NCBI GenBank assembly: GCA_008692225.1
Contig: VICG01000001.1
Location: 1,910,501-1,974,500 of the forward strand
Direction: 5' to 3'
Origin: Monilinia fructicola
Taxonomy: Eukaryota > Ascomycota > Leotiomycetes > Helotiales > Sclerotiniaceae
Length of the DNA stretch: 64,000 bases
Position numbers and translations under genes: made by a program
Notes under the pieces: model-generated
What the model saw: only the letters and a program-made list of their open reading frames with translations
What the model was told of the DNA's origin: nothing
The model's database searches: none
In this document: positions 49,932 through 63,165 of the stretch, piece after piece
Numbering within the stretch: position 1 is the stretch's first letter
Layout of the letters: the number at the start of each line of letters is the position of its first letter

Positions 49932-50884
49932 TTAACCATCCAATGAATAGCCCACTTCGCGATTCTCCTGGGCCATTTTCAGCAACCTCTCCCTCATTGC
50001 CTCTGCTCTTCTCCTTTCCTCTTCATCCAATACACTAAGATTGATCTCACCGACCCACTAAAATTAGAGTTAGAACTACCGCTCAATTAATCACTTCAAG
50101 GGATAGAATATCAACTCACTCCTTTCAATCCATGTTGCAACACATTCCTTGCTCTTAACTTCTTTCCATTCCTATGTCCCACACTCCCATGCAATGTCGC
50201 TCTCTCTCTGGAACTATCATACTTTCCCCTGTGCAAAATGTTGTTATCATAGAAGACCACATCTCCAGCTTTCATCTCTACTCTAATCTCGCCCTCTACT
50301 CCTGTCTCATATTCGCTCATCTCTCTCTCCGCATCTGTCCTTGCTCTCTTGTGTGATCTAGGAACTACAATGAGAGATGCATCATCATATAATGCCATGT
50401 TCCACTGTGCATGCCAAGCCGGTTCCGTCAATCTTGCTAGTTCCTCTTCAGCCGTGGCGGATGATGGAATATCGTCTCGGTGCCAACGGAGCTCAAAGTC
50501 ACGATCAGGACGAATCAACAGGTTGAACAACTCCATAACTAAATCATCATCTCCACACTGCAGAAGCTCTTTTACCACACCCAACATCTTATCCGAGAAG
50601 TATATCTTGATGAAAGATGATGAAGTTGGAAGTTTGGGATTCATGAGCGATTGGACACCCCAAATACCATCCTTTGCTGGTGATTCTCCTTCACCAATAT
50701 TCCAAGGTGGAAATTGCTTGGGAAGGGTGCGAACATGTGGCCATGAGCCAGAGCGGGCGAGATCGACGGTATTTTTTGCTTCTAGGCGGAGCGAATCGAT
50801 CTCTGCTTCACTGAGAAGACCGGGAATGAGCACAAAGCCATCTCGTTCGAGAGATTGAAGGAGTTGCGATTTCGGTTTCGACAT
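49932..50884 (-). CDS. Phytanoyl-CoA dioxygenase (PhyH) family protein
   Basis: Predicted Fe(II)/2-oxoglutarate-dependent oxygenase; the substrate is unknown, as fungal members act on many small molecules. Two exons, 50884-50120 and 50057-49932, joined by a 62-base intron, give 296 aa. It starts MSKPKSQLLQSLERDGFVLIPGLLSEAE, the usual N-terminus of the family. The iron-binding HxD is in LRWHRDDIPS, and the distal His with the 2-oxoglutarate-binding Arg is in NNILHRGKYDSSRERATLHGSVG. After the intron the protein ends WVGEINLSVLDEEERRRAEA and GYSLDG. The PhyH gene lies head-to-tail with the alpha-galactosidase; nothing links them functionally. Confidence 0.88.
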
Positions 50885-51407
50885 TTTGATAATTTCTTGA
50901 TTGTTGAATGAAAAGAAGTGGAGGTTTTCATGGACGAGTAAATGGATTATATGGCCACATGTATCTGCCACAAGTTGGAGATGCCATATCAGGCGATCCA
51001 CCAGAAGTTTGGGATGGTGAATTCTCGGAGTTGGATGGACATCCACCGAATCAATATATTGAATGCGGGGCTAATCTTGGCAGGGCTACACTTGGCGGGG
51101 TAGTATGTTGTAACGTAGCAGATGCTTCTAGTTCTTCGCAGTATGTGATTCAGATTCACTTCTCGTATTTCCAAGAGTAGAATAAAACTGAATGTTATGT
51201 TACCTCCAGCTAATATCTGAGTAGAAGGTCTAATTGCGTACTTCAAGAAAAGAGAAGGTATTCAACACATGACTTCCACGTGAAAATAAGCAAGACCAAG
51301 AAACCTTCCTAGTGCCATCCACCCATTGATATGCGCTCAATATATACGGTAGGGTACATTGTCAACCCCAGAATAGAATTATTCTTCTTCAAAAATGACT
51401 TCTATGT
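50885..51407. other. Intergenic, PhyH promoter and GH27 3' region
   Basis: 523 bases between two minus-strand genes. An open frame extends upstream of the PhyH start to 51046 but lacks family resemblance and is taken as leader. Nothing else seen. Confidence 0.55.
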
Positions 51408-53073
51408 TCATTGTCCAATAACGTTGATACCGCTGGGTAACCCGAATACTTGACTATTGGTTTCAAATTGACAATCTGTCGTTATGATATCACCATGATT
51501 ATTCTCTGCCAAGCATTTCCCAGTGCTGAAGCTCTTGACATTTCCAGTTACATAGTACTCCCATTTTTGGGTCTCAGTACCAGAACATGCAATAAGGGAT
51601 ACATTTCCACCTCCAAGATCCGTTAGACATCTAGAGGTATCAAATATTCCTTTGATAGTACCGTCATCACCAGTCTGCCATATTTGCTCGTCTAATCCAG
51701 CAGGGGTTGTCCAAATTAAGCGTTGGTGAGAATATGTGAGAGCATTCAAGGAAGCCGTGTTAAAGATCATTCCAGTGGGCTTGACTACTAGATCTCCATA
51801 CTCAGCGGAAATCCGATATACAGCAGTGCCATGAGAAGGCACACTGATGGCTGTCACTAATTTAGATGTGGATATAGATTTCCCTCTCCATAGGTCTTTT
51901 GCTTCCACCCTCGAAGCTGAGATTCCGATCCTCTGAAATGGTACTTTGTAGCTGGCCGTGCAGTTTCCTCGATTTATAACCGTAAGAAGCCGGTCACCAT
52001 TAGCCAGATTTTTGGTCAAAACATCCCATGTACCATCTTGGCTAACAAGTGTAGCTTGCAGTGCTAGAGGATCTTGGTTGACAGCAATTAGATCTCCATT
52101 TGTGAGATAAGCAATCTCATCGGCACCGAATGCCGGAATATAAGCACTGATAATGAGAGGAGCCGAGAGTGAGGCCCAGATAGCGAAATGAGACCTCTTC
52201 TCGTTTAGTGTCAGATCAAAGTGATCGACGATCAGAAAATCAGGGTCGTTAAAGTACCCGGGCTTTTGATATCGTGCAAGTCGTACCTCTTGTCCATAGT
52301 TGAACATGATAGAGTCCCATCCAGTGATGTCGGGCCAGTATGAAGTTGAGTTCCAAACAAGGGTATCACGAGAGTGACGGGCAAGTTGTCCATATTTTGG
52401 AACCCAGCCCATTACAGTGTACCAATCAGTCAAATTATCCTGCTCTGCAAAGTATGCTGGAGCTGACTCTGAAAAGATGAGGGGATTCTCCAGCTTGCTT
52501 AGGATACTATGCCAGCGTCCATAAACAAGCTCATACTCTTGTTCCGTTGCGATAGGCATGTTACAGCCATCAACTTTGAGGTAGTCGAACCCCCAAGAAG
52601 CGTAAGATTGTGCGTCAAGCTCCTCATATCCATATGAACCTGGGTATCCACCACAGCTGTTGATCCCAGCATCAGTATAGATTCCTGAATTAAAGCCTAG
52701 GCTTTTCAAATAGCTAGTTAACCATGGAAGACCGCGTGGAAACTTTTCGGGGTTCCATAGCAAACTTCCGTTGGGTTCTCGACTACTCTGACTCCAACAG
52801 TCATCTAGATTGAGACGGTCATAACCTGCTGCAAGTAATCCTTTGTCCACCATTGCCTGGGCCGTCTCAATGAACAGCGACTCATTGAGGCCACACATAA
52901 ATGCTGACCAATTGTTGAAACCTTGACCACTGGTTAGAGACTATTCTTAAGATGGCGGCTTGAGAATTCTGCATACCCATTGGAGGAGTAGGCTGAAGCA
53001 CTGAAGCATGGACAGATACATCGTATACGGCCACGGTAGCCACAAGCAAGTGAACTAAGGGTAGATTATACAT
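51408..53073 (-). CDS. Secreted alpha-galactosidase, GH27 with C-terminal ricin-type lectin domain
   Basis: Predicted extracellular enzyme releasing terminal alpha-1,6-galactose from plant galacto-oligosaccharides or galactomannan. Exon 1 (53073-52977) encodes a signal peptide, MYNLPLVHLLVATVAVYDVS followed by VHA. After a 55-base intron, exon 2 (52921-51408) continues, total 536 aa. GH27 marks: TPPMGFNNWSAFMCGLNE, AAGYDRLNLDDCW, GIYTDAGINSCGGYPGSYGY, the nucleophile region FDYLKVDGCN, ITGWDSIMFN, and GYFNDPDFLIV with AIWASLSAPL. From about residue 410 a ricin-B-like domain follows, with QIWQTGDDGTIKG and TETQKWEYY (QxW motifs), as in Aspergillus niger AglA. The start could also be 53088 or 53115, but 53073 gives the cleanest signal peptide. 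Several Asn-X-Ser/Thr sites are present. Confidence 0.93.
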
Positions 53074-55837
53074 TGAGGATATAGGCATTCCGAGAACGAT
53101 TGAATGCAAGAGCACAAAAGGACTACTAGTGATTTATGGCAGATCTCCCTCTGCAGCAAAAGTGCTGGAATAGATAGTAGCAAGGCATCGATCGACATCT
53201 TATATACCCACTTAAACTGACTGAAAATCCACGATAACATGCAAACGACAATGGATTGGGAGAATATGCAGATGGTTTCACGGGACTTATCGTAACACTG
53301 CAGATCCGAAATATTTATCCGGCATCTTCAGCTTTCCCCGCAATTACAGGCTCAAAGTTGTTTTTTATCAATGCTAAGCAGTCCGAATGCGAACTATTTT
53401 GCGTAAATGAGTGGGATGGTAGTGCATGTGAGTCAAATAACTGACTGAAACGTTGCGCTGCACTTGCAGCGAGATGATTTCAACTATCTCGCTAGGAGTA
53501 CTTCTTAGATTGACCGACACTGGTCTTTAGCACTAGAAAATGCCTCTGATTCTCTCAAATTTAGGAACTGTCTGAGGCTATCAGCATGCAAGAAGCATGA
53601 GATAATTAGATTTTCTGATACAATCGTGGCACCTGCAAGTTGCGGACTTACCTCCTTGTATCTGTTAATTTGTGGCCAGATCATATGATATCAAGATGTG
53701 GCCAGATAAGTTATCGTATGGGAAAAGAATGAAAGGAGGTATTTGCGAATCACACAAAGCTATTTGCGCGACAGCGAAAAGTTGAAAGCTCTGTGATTGA
53801 GGGGTCCCGGTAATGGTATCCAGTGTTTGGACCTGAAAGCTTCTTTCCTTGATTGCGCTGAAGAGACCTACCTCAGCCATTGGTGTACTCCATCTTGGTA
53901 GAGAATAGAACAACAAAAACCAAGTACTACGTCCCTCACGAAGATCGCCTTCTGCCAGTCTCAAGGTGAAGAAAGGGTTTCACTATATCGTTCAATTCTC
54001 CGCCAACTTAAGGAACTTATCTCAATTGTAGTCTTACACATCCATTTATTACGATCATCTATTCCCCCCTTGTGTCAGAACAATATCGAATGAGGAACCA
54101 ATTCTCCATCTCTGAGTATTTCAAGCTTATATCAGAGGCCCATAGAGGAGCGGGGTCAGAGAGGAAACGGGTAGGTGTGAGTGATGGAAAGTCGAGAGAG
54201 GACAAACTGGTTTCAAAAGTGGTGACAACAACAGAAGAGGGACATGTATGACTGGAGAATTGCTCGAATGTTCTATATAGTTGTATAATTGATTCGACTT
54301 TGATGATATCTACATTGTTGAACTCTAGATACAAGTACACTATTGAAAGGTGTATATTGATGAAGATGATTCGAGAGACATTTGCAACGGCCGGTGCGGT
54401 TGTCATCTACACCAAAGAAGATACTGCGAAAGTATGAAGTTGCCAAGATAGAAGCCTAGGGATAGGATGGTAGCAGCGGGAATGCATATAACTAGCCGAA
54501 AGATCTGCTCAAAGGTCTGACGAAAGTCAGGCTCTTCAATGCGGGCAATAAAAAAAGGTCGAGGGAACGGAGAAAATTGAGCTTCCCAAGCCGTTTGTTT
54601 TTCAGGGAATCAAAATTGCAGGGTTAGATAATTGCCCAAACAATAATTAAGAGGCTGAGGAGCTGAGACTATATAAGAGGTTAGCTTTGGCAGAGTGGTA
54701 TTCGCAACACTTGGTATCTCGTACTTGACAGTAAAAGTAAAGGCACCACGCAGAGCCAAGATATGCTTACTTCTAGTTTGCATCGATGGTTAATAGCATC
54801 TAATATCGTGTTGTAATAGTAATGCCCGGTTAGTTATGCAAGTCAGAACGCAGGCTCCTAAGAGTCCGTTTACTGAAATCAGGACTTTTCATGCAACACA
54901 AACACGATCTTGACAGTTTCATTGTTGCTGTCAGACATAACCTTGTCTAAATTTTTCGGGTAATCTACCAGGGAGGAATAGATCCTAGTGCACCTATTGC
55001 AGAGATGATAGCAGATTGATGATATCGTAGTTAGTGTTGGACCTTTCGACCCTACATACTTGGAGTGATGACAAGACCTCGGATTCTCTCACATTGGCGA
55101 GCAATGTTATCGAATATGAAATGCAGAGATATCTGCTGTCCCACTTTCCTAACTCAGTAATTATTGAGATCTAGAATGGTATGGAACAAATATATCACCA
55201 AAGCGCCGACCGAGGAATATGCAGAAACTACAACGTCCTAAAGTCTTCTGCATCGGAGCCTTGGCCGGATTCCAGAATAAAGGAGAAAATGTTGGTAGAG
55301 GTTGATTTTAATGGTGTAATTCGCGATGTTGCATTACCTTCGTGACAAGACGGGAGATGAAGGGGGTTTCGACAGAACGAAGCGAAGCGAAGGAATCTTC
55401 TATCTTTCGCCTCAAGAATATCCCGCCACTCGTCATCCATCTTCATTTCCTTAAAGTTGCACTTTCCTACCTAAGACATTGACCGCACATTCAGTCCAGC
55501 CGTGTAATCGAAGCCGAATTATACACTTTTGGAAGGTATGACAAAAGGCTTGCATAATATATTGTGAGTTACCTTGCGATATGGAAAGAATGCAGCCTGG
55601 AGAAAATATGTTATACTCGAGCTATGATTGAAATAGAGGAAATGTTTGCCAAGTATCGTATCTGTTAAGCGTATGGCCAGACGAGGAAAGCAAATTTCTG
55701 TGAAGGAGAAGTCTCCTCTTGCAATGTTTCTATATCTATTCTGCTGTGATGCACGTTCTATAGTTTACATTTCTTGTGTTACTGCTTTTCACCCATTCAG
55801 TACCAAAAAATCCAGTCTACGGATACGTCTTGTCATT
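53074..55837. other. Intergenic, no gene confirmed
   Basis: 2.8 kb between GH27 (-) and the spherulin-4 gene (+), so it holds both promoters. Minus-strand open frames at 54059-54406 (115 codons, MTTAPAVANVSRIIFINIHL...), 53665-53964 and 55228-55446 read moderately like protein and could be exons of an unknown gene, but no domain or convincing splice pattern supports this. Immediately upstream of 55838 an in-frame extension to 55646 exists and is judged to be leader. Confidence 0.4.
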
Positions 55838-56692
55838 ATGGTTCTTCCAGTATTCGTGTTCCTGCCGCTTTATATGTACCCATACAATTCGACATCATGG
55901 AGTACACTTACAACCTCTATTGTCTCTAATCCAAATCTTAAATTTCATGTAGTTGTTTCCCCAAATTTAGCATTCACAGACCCAGATGCCAACTACGTTG
56001 CAGGTCTCTCAATTCTGAAGAGCCACGCAAATGTTCTTACTCTTGGCTATGTTTATACTTCCTACGGCCTGAGAGATATCTCTGAAATCGAAGCGGATAT
56101 AAATAGATATGTAGAGTGGAACAAGCCAACTGAAATTCCAATTGACGGCATCTTCTTCGACGAATCACCATCGAATAATTCAACATTCTCATACATGAGT
56201 ACACTATCCTCATATGCGAAAACTTCATTAGGCGCTGGCAAAGACTATGTCTTTTTAAATCCCGGTGTGCCGGTTGATGCATCCTTCTACACTCTCGCTG
56301 ATAGTATCAATGTATTTGAGGAGTCTTATGCGAATTTCAACAAAACTGCACTGAACAGTTTGGATAAGACCTTGTTGGCCAAGTCAACATATGCAATTCA
56401 CGACTTCACAGGAACTACGACACAGCAAACTGATCTTATAATGCAACTCGCGTCTGCGAACCTAGCAGGAATGCTCATAACCACACAACCTGGATATGCT
56501 GTATGGTCAAGCTTATGGTCGTCGTTTTGCTCTGCAGTCAATAGATTGAATCTGGGTGGTGGGACCGGGGAAGGAGGCGATGAAGATGGTGGAGGAAATA
56601 ACGGAGGCAATGGAGGCGGAGGTTATGGAGATGGAGATGATTCCGATGACGGCGACGATGACGGCGATGATGATGATGATTATGAAACATAA
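55838..56692 (+). CDS. Spherulin-4 (spherulation-specific family 4) protein
   Basis: Member of the spherulin-4 family, widespread in fungi and bacteria. Related enzymes are TIM-barrel glycosidases acting on galactosaminogalactan-type polymers; the role here is unknown. A single exon of 284 aa. Core motifs: VFLPLYMYPYNSTSWSTL, FHVVVSPN, DANYVAGLSILKSHANVLTL, GYVYTSYGLRDISEIEADIN, PIDGIFFDESP (acidic cluster at the likely active site), VFLNPGVPVD and VFEESYANF. No signal peptide is seen with this start. The start at 55838 is chosen because the family motif begins directly after it. The last 45 residues are almost entirely Gly, Asp, Asn and Glu, a low-complexity tail not part of the domain. Confidence 0.88.
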   Translation: MVLPVFVFLPLYMYPYNSTSWSTLTTSIVSNPNLKFHVVVSPNLAFTDPDANYVAGLSILKSHANVLTLGYVYTSYGLRDISEIEADINRYVEWNKPTEIPIDGIFFDESPSNNSTFSYMSTLSSYAKTSLGAGKDYVFLNPGVPVDASFYTLADSINVFEESYANFNKTALNSLDKTLLAKSTYAIHDFTGTTTQQTDLIMQLASANLAGMLITTQPGYAVWSSLWSSFCSAVNRLNLGGGTGEGGDEDGGGNNGGNGGGGYGDGDDSDDGDDDGDDDDDYET

Positions 56693-58344
56693 AAACTCAT
56701 ACTTTCACAAGGAAATTGAACATTTGGATCATATGTAGGCAGTAATCAAATCTGATGGAGCTTATACGGGGATTTCCTACTTACTTGCACTTTACTTTCC
56801 CAGATCATTACTTAATATCATCCCTTCTTAATCATTACCTACCAATACCCTAAGCTGCATGAATTGTTGAAATTACTAATCCCATGAGTTTTGGGTTATT
56901 TTCAAAGTGATATTTTGACGGAAATTCTATGAAAAGGACAATGATTTTTATATCATTTGTTCAAGTTCTTTTCAAGCTTCTCCACTGCCAAGCAAAACTG
57001 AAGTACTCAAAGACGTTTTAGGATCCAATAATGGACTTCTGTTCTTTCTTTTCTATTGTCTAAGGATATCAGTACCCTCGATTCTCGATTTGGCTCCCCC
57101 TCTGGTGAAGTGAGCCACATATTCATACTATCCTATACATCTGTGGTAATCAAGCCGCTCAAGTTCAGCGCCCAGATAAACAAAGCAAAAGCCTGAAGGC
57201 TATCTTCTAATTACCACCATGAGAGTGTCCCAGGTATGATTTTTGTTCTCTTAACCCGCAAGGTTTCTTCAGAAAACTAAAAATCTCGTACTAGCATAAC
57301 CAAGCTGATGTGATTCCTTACTGCCAGTGCACCAAGACCCATACCTCCGTATTCCATGATTTCTTAAACCAGACACTGGCCGATCGTCCTTAGCACAACA
57401 CTGTCTCAAAACTCGTTATCCCGAAGTCTTCGCTGGTGATCCGAGTATGAAGGGCACCATTTCGCAGATATAATAAGGGAGGATATCATTGTTGAGTAAT
57501 TAATACTCTACTGTGTGAATCCGCACAAGTAAAAAGCCCTAGGGAGGGAAGAGCAACAACTCAGAAGCACTGAGAATAATGTTAGTTGAATTGCCTATTA
57601 AAGATGTAGACATGATAGAGATTTAGACTTCCTCATTTCATTATTGCTTTGGTTGATACTCCTTCTGAGAGGTGATAATCAAAGGAAGAGATTACACTGC
57701 GAACAACTAATTGCTGAAAAACTTCAGGAATCTGCTTGTCTGTTGATTTCGCTATTGAAGTCACAGTTTTAATTGCATGGATAGATATTCTTTTCAACAT
57801 CATAGATAGGAACCGTGCAGAACAGATCAACTTCTTTGATTTGGGCGCTTAAAAAATTCAGGCCGTTTGGTTTAGTTGGTCGGTTGTATCAGCAGGTAAG
57901 TATCCCCTTTGGAATTTGAATCTTGGAAAATGCAATGTAAATGAAATATTATAATCTTGGAAGAGTGTTTGCACCAGGAGAAGCCCCTCTCTATGACGGG
58001 TAAGTGTGTGAAGCAGATCAAGCTCCCTAGTCTAGCAGGTCGCCAGGCTGCCTGCATCAGTAGAGTCCTCTTTCAACCTTTGTGAACTGCATACTATGTT
58101 GTATAATGTGGATTGAGTTCTTAGACTTGGTAAGTTGTTGCAGGCTGGCTAAATCAGCTGTAATGATGCGAGAACTCGCTTGATCTATAGTAGATGTTGT
58201 AGTAATCAGTAAGTATTGTGGAAACGATTGTCGTGGGCTGGCAAGATTAGTTGCATTGTCAAGAATATCTTTCTGAGGACTTCAGCTTATGCAAGCCAAT
58301 TTCGTAGTTTGTTGTTGCAATCTGGATTATTTGGCATCTGTGAC

Positions 58345-58388
58345 TCCCCCTCCCTCCCCCTCCCTCCCCCTCCCTACCCCCGCCCCTC
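58345..58388. repeat. CCCCCTCCCT decamer repeat
   Basis: Four to five in-register copies of a pyrimidine decamer, the last two degenerate (CCCTACCCCC, GCCCCTCCAT). Confidence 0.85.
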
Positions 58389-61300
58389 CATCTCGGGTGA
58401 TGAGTCGCCAGCCCTGGAGGAGAATTAGCCCACTGCATTAGGAGGGTCGCTGTATTGATAATAGCATATCACTTCATTTTAGTTGATGGTTCGGAAAATC
58501 TGGCTAAACCTTTTGGTTTGTGTTGAAGGGCAAGTTGCTTGAAGGCTGTGGGTATTAGATTGTGTCCGTATCCGTGCGTCTTGGAGGAGAGTGATGTGCT
58601 GCCGCTAGTATTACTCGAAATTGTGAGATCACCTTCTCTTTTGTATATGCCTGTGAGAAATTGTCGTAATGAACATCAAGACTGATCTAATAGAAGATCG
58701 AGTGAACTTGGGAATATTGATGGCTCTGCTTGAACTTTGAACCATGGAGAAAGATTTTGAGCTTGATTTCAAGTATCAAGCATCACAACCATTTGGCATG
58801 GCTAACAAGAACATTCCTGAGTGCCAGTCAGTCCTTCAGTTGTGCAATCAAAGCTCCAAGCTAGACTCCGACCGATCCAACCCTAAGGCTGAGGCTCAAG
58901 GTCAAATAAAATGAACACCCGAAGTTATCCCTTTTAATTGCATATTCGCTCGCTTATTGGACAAGATTTGGACAAGATCTGGGCACGGGATCTTTGAGCC
59001 CTCCAGGACAGAAAAAATCATGCTCAGCATAATTCAATAAAGAAACAGTCTCAAATGCTATTGATTATTACAGCTTTTATTCATGAGCCCTTGAGATACA
59101 AAGGGCGGAGAACGAAAATGTTTTCAATCCTTAGAAATAGAATCATAGACCCTGACAGAGCTATAGTGAATGAACCCTATGAGCAACAGCTACTGAGTTC
59201 ATTCGTATCGAAGCAGCATGATGAGTCACTTGAAGAGAATTGTATTATAATAAATTCAAATATACACTATAGAGAGAGTATAGCGGTCTCTAATAGACTC
59301 TAGATACACTTATGCCATCACAAATTCTAAGTGCAGTAGAAGCCATATAGTAATTTGAAAAGAGAAGTTTGAACAACTCGAAGATTTTCCGAGAGGAAGG
59401 AATATCACTGGTATAAATAGATGATATATTCAAATAGTCTCTTTGGCCAGCAATAATTAGGAAGTATGAGGGCTCACTTTTACTCCAAGGCCTCTGTTGT
59501 AGAAAACGACATGGTTCTCATTATTTGAACGTAGATAGTCGTATATGCTTTCTTCTCCTCCTTTCAACATTCTCTTTTGATTCCCTCCATCAAATATTCC
59601 ACTCCAACCTTCCAACGAACCAGTTCCACCCTTAATATCATCCTCCTCAAACTGTCCATGATATATCCTCGTCAATTTTACGTACAAATAAATACACAAG
59701 AACAACTCCTCTTCTGCCTCGAGTTTTCAAGTCAACTGTCTAAATCATATGTTGTGGTCTTTCTGGGTTGGAATATCATGGTCATGATCAAGATCTTGAA
59801 ATAATATCACAGAAAGACCGTTTAGATCTCGACTTTCGAAGAGTTTCTGTTGCCTTTGTGCGAAGTGACCATACCCAGCTGTCTGAGTACCCTAATCGTT
59901 TTCAGCAATATCTCTATCTCTCCTTCTGATTTCAACCCGACCTTCCACAAACTACGCCTCTCATATCCTGACTTTCGCATTCGACCTTCCGCTCCACCAG
60001 TTCGCGTCCAATCTCAATACGACACATAAATATTACACAATTAGACGCGGAGTAGCGCAAGACAGGTCGCATGGGCTTGGAGAATGAAAGTCTTCTTCTG
60101 TTAGGTTTTTGAATTCAAAACTGCTTTCTTTATCAGGTTGGATATTAGCTCTGAGGAAGTTGATGGTGTCAGTCGCGAGGAAATGCGTTCTTCATCATTT
60201 CGACCAAGGTATCCAACATGCCCAGAGTTCGGGAATAGCTTCGAATTAGCAAGTTTTGAGAGCATGAAAGCTTTTACTCTTCTACACTCTTAAATATAGG
60301 AGAGCTACCTCTCAAAACTGACTCCCTTGTAGACTTTTGCTGTAGAATTAGAAGTGAACCAAGATCAATACCTTTTGGAAGTATAGTTCCAGCATGAGTC
60401 AAATTAAGCTATGGTAATTCGGGGGCAATTCCTAATAATAAGCTATCTCTATCCATGCTCTCGAAAGTTGATGATTCAAGAACTGCAGTATTGTGAAGTA
60501 TTTCAAAGAGAGAATAAAGAGAACAGGAGCGGGCCAAAATTTGTGTGAGAGATACAAATACGCCTGGAGGCATAAAGTTGATTGGCTTTTCTTCAAGATA
60601 TATGGGCTACAGACGGCCAACAATCAAGTCTGAAGGTGGTTGTTGAAATCAATGGAGAGTAGCCTCACGTTTCAAGGTATTTGAGCATAATAAAAAATTC
60701 TCTCTTTATATTATACAGTTTTCCGTACACTTTTCAAACCTACCTAATGTTTATGATCATTTCAACTAATGGTCGACCCCCGAGTGAAGCAATACAATGA
60801 ATGAACCGAATATAGACTTCAAAGCTAGATCATGAATTAATTCGTTTTTGTTGTTGAGTTGGGTTGGTTGACGTTGAACTGGCCCACTCTGTTGAAGGAA
60901 GTTTCGGCAATGCAACCCTTTCAACTTTTGATACAAATCTCTCATGAAATTGAAGATATATCCAAAACTACCCTCTCAAGCTCAATCGTATCATCTAGTC
61001 AGAAGATATACACTCGATTCCAGACAGCCCCAGCTTATAAGTGCATTATAGGTGACTACTAAAGGGGGAACGAGAAGGTATAAAAAAACATTAAGATTAT
61101 ATATGCTAGCAGTTTGATCAACCAACAGAAGATTGATATAAAACTCTCAAGGCGTCGGGGCTCTGAAACTGGGATAATTTTGTCTGTCAACCTGATGTGA
61201 TTCAATGATGGAAGGATTTATCCATCGACCAACTTTGCGAGTAGATTCAACTGAAAGCCCTAGTTCAACCCTCAGAGTCATAGCTATTCCAACTAATCAA

Positions 61301-62594
61301 TGGTATTCAAAAAGTCAAGATCAATAGATATTTTAAGCTTAATGATTCAATATAATGCAAGGAATCTCTTAATAAAACATCTAATTCTATCAAAATATTC
61401 AAGTGATACAAGTGTATTTTGGCCAATCTTGGGGTACCTAAAGATTGACCCCGAGTCAAGTATAAGTCGATGGTGACTGTATTCGCGCCATGAATTAGAA
61501 GAATGCCATCGATTTTCTCTAATTGATATACCCTATCGGAGACTGATATTCTATATACTGGCTGTGGATTCATATTATTGTTCGCCATCTTCCGATAACA
61601 TCATTCACATTAGGATCATTACTGACTGTTCTTCCAACACCTGTAGACATTTTGAGTAGAATCAACAGTAACTTTACTAGTATCCTAGCTGGTGAATGCA
61701 TGCGATTATCTACTATCTTCCAATGGGATTATTCATACTCAGCCCGCCATTAACAGCTCTTCTGACACATCTCAAGCCTTATTAAGAAGTAATCTTAGAA
61801 GTATCGTATGATTGAAAACTTGAAGAAGTTGGGATGAACTAGTCTCAAGACTTTGAATGAATATGATGAGCTGTGAATGATACCTATGAGTTTGAAATCA
61901 TATTGTGGATCTTAGATTCAATTTCATATGTGAGCACCTCTATGGCTCCCTCCAGCAGCTTCTTAATTATACCCCCCGGCCTTCCATATTCAAGTTCATT
62001 TCCCATAAAGACCTTCAAGCTCCACCCAATCATAACGAGGACTTTCAATAACCCTACCAGTCATAAGGAAGCAATACAGCAGCAGAATCTTATTACTCGA
62101 AGCCGGATTCGACGCCACGTGCTTTAAACGGCGCTCTTCAACGCACTAGCCTTCTGCCAAATTTAGGGTTTCCAAGATATAAAAAGTTTATTGACAATAT
62201 CCCGCACTTGAGCTAGACCTCTTTTGTTCTCCCATCTCCTTCAGAAGCAAGAAAACTTTTGTATAAAGCCCACCAACTCTCCTCTGACAGATATCAACCA
62301 TCTTCCCTTAATCTTCTCCAATACAAAGTCGATCATACAATTACTTGCCTTCAACTTAAGACAAAAGAACTCAAGACAGAGGGATCATACCAACCCACTA
62401 GGTGGCTACTCTTCTATCTTGAAGCCGTGGCTAGCTAAAAGGTTTTTGACATCCTTTGCTCCTGTTTGTGAGCCTGAAAATAGAACTCTTACTACCAAAT
62501 CAAGCGCGCAACAGTTCGCATCTACTTTTTGAAGAAAAAGAAACACTTGATCTACTTCTGGCTATAGCGTCGCGTTATTGCAAGTAGAATAAAA

Positions 62595-63165
62595 CTACTT
62601 GTAAGTATTACTCTATCCACCAACCCTTCCTCACAGATCAACCTCAACCCATAGAGATATTTCTCTCACTCTGTCTCTATCAAGTATACGGCCACCACAA
62701 AAATCTAACATTGTAAAGACGGCTTAGGCTTAGACAATCGAGCGCTTTCTGCTCTTCCAAAAGAATCCATTCCTTGTAAGTATCAACCTCTACCTTCTCA
62801 CGGAACAAGTCCTTGATCTATAGCTCTGATACCTTCCTGACTTCCGTCTCCTCCATCTATTTTGCGACCTACCTGTTCTTGTCGTCGATCTAACAACATA
62901 AAAAGAGTTTAAGGATTCAAAATCACGCTTCTGTCGCTGTGCCAGAAGATTCAATCACTCGTAAGTATTAGCCTAACACATCCTTTAGCAAATTGCTTTA
63001 AGCTATCGCTAGCACAATTAGCTTTCCCCTTTCCTTCTTCTATACTCATTATCTATGTTTTCATGACGTTATTTTGTCATTCTAACAACACACAGGGCGG
63101 TTTTAGATTCAGAAAATTGTGCCATTGTTGATCTACCAACAGGTTCAAGTTTGTGGTAAGCAACA
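62595..63165 (+). promoter_or_regulatory. Series of regularly placed 5' splice-like sites upstream of the last gene
   Basis: GTAAGTATT (62601), GTAAGTATC (62776), GTAAGTATT (62961) and GTAAGCAAC (63156) lie 175, 185 and 195 bases apart. The first three share the context CY(T)T/C before and A(C/G)CY after. The surrounding DNA is pyrimidine-rich without long open frames. This fits a 5' leader with several small introns, or a diverged tandem duplication of one leader exon; transcription is not shown. Confidence 0.4.

Noticed and set aside
52882..53115. Apparent frameshift between the GH27 N-terminus and catalytic domain
   Set aside because: A 55-base GT-AG intron (52922-52976) joins TPPMG to FNNWSAF in frame, so the gene is intact.
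55646..55837. Longer start for the spherulin-4 protein
   Set aside because: The extra 64 residues do not look like the family, whose conserved start follows the ATG at 55838.
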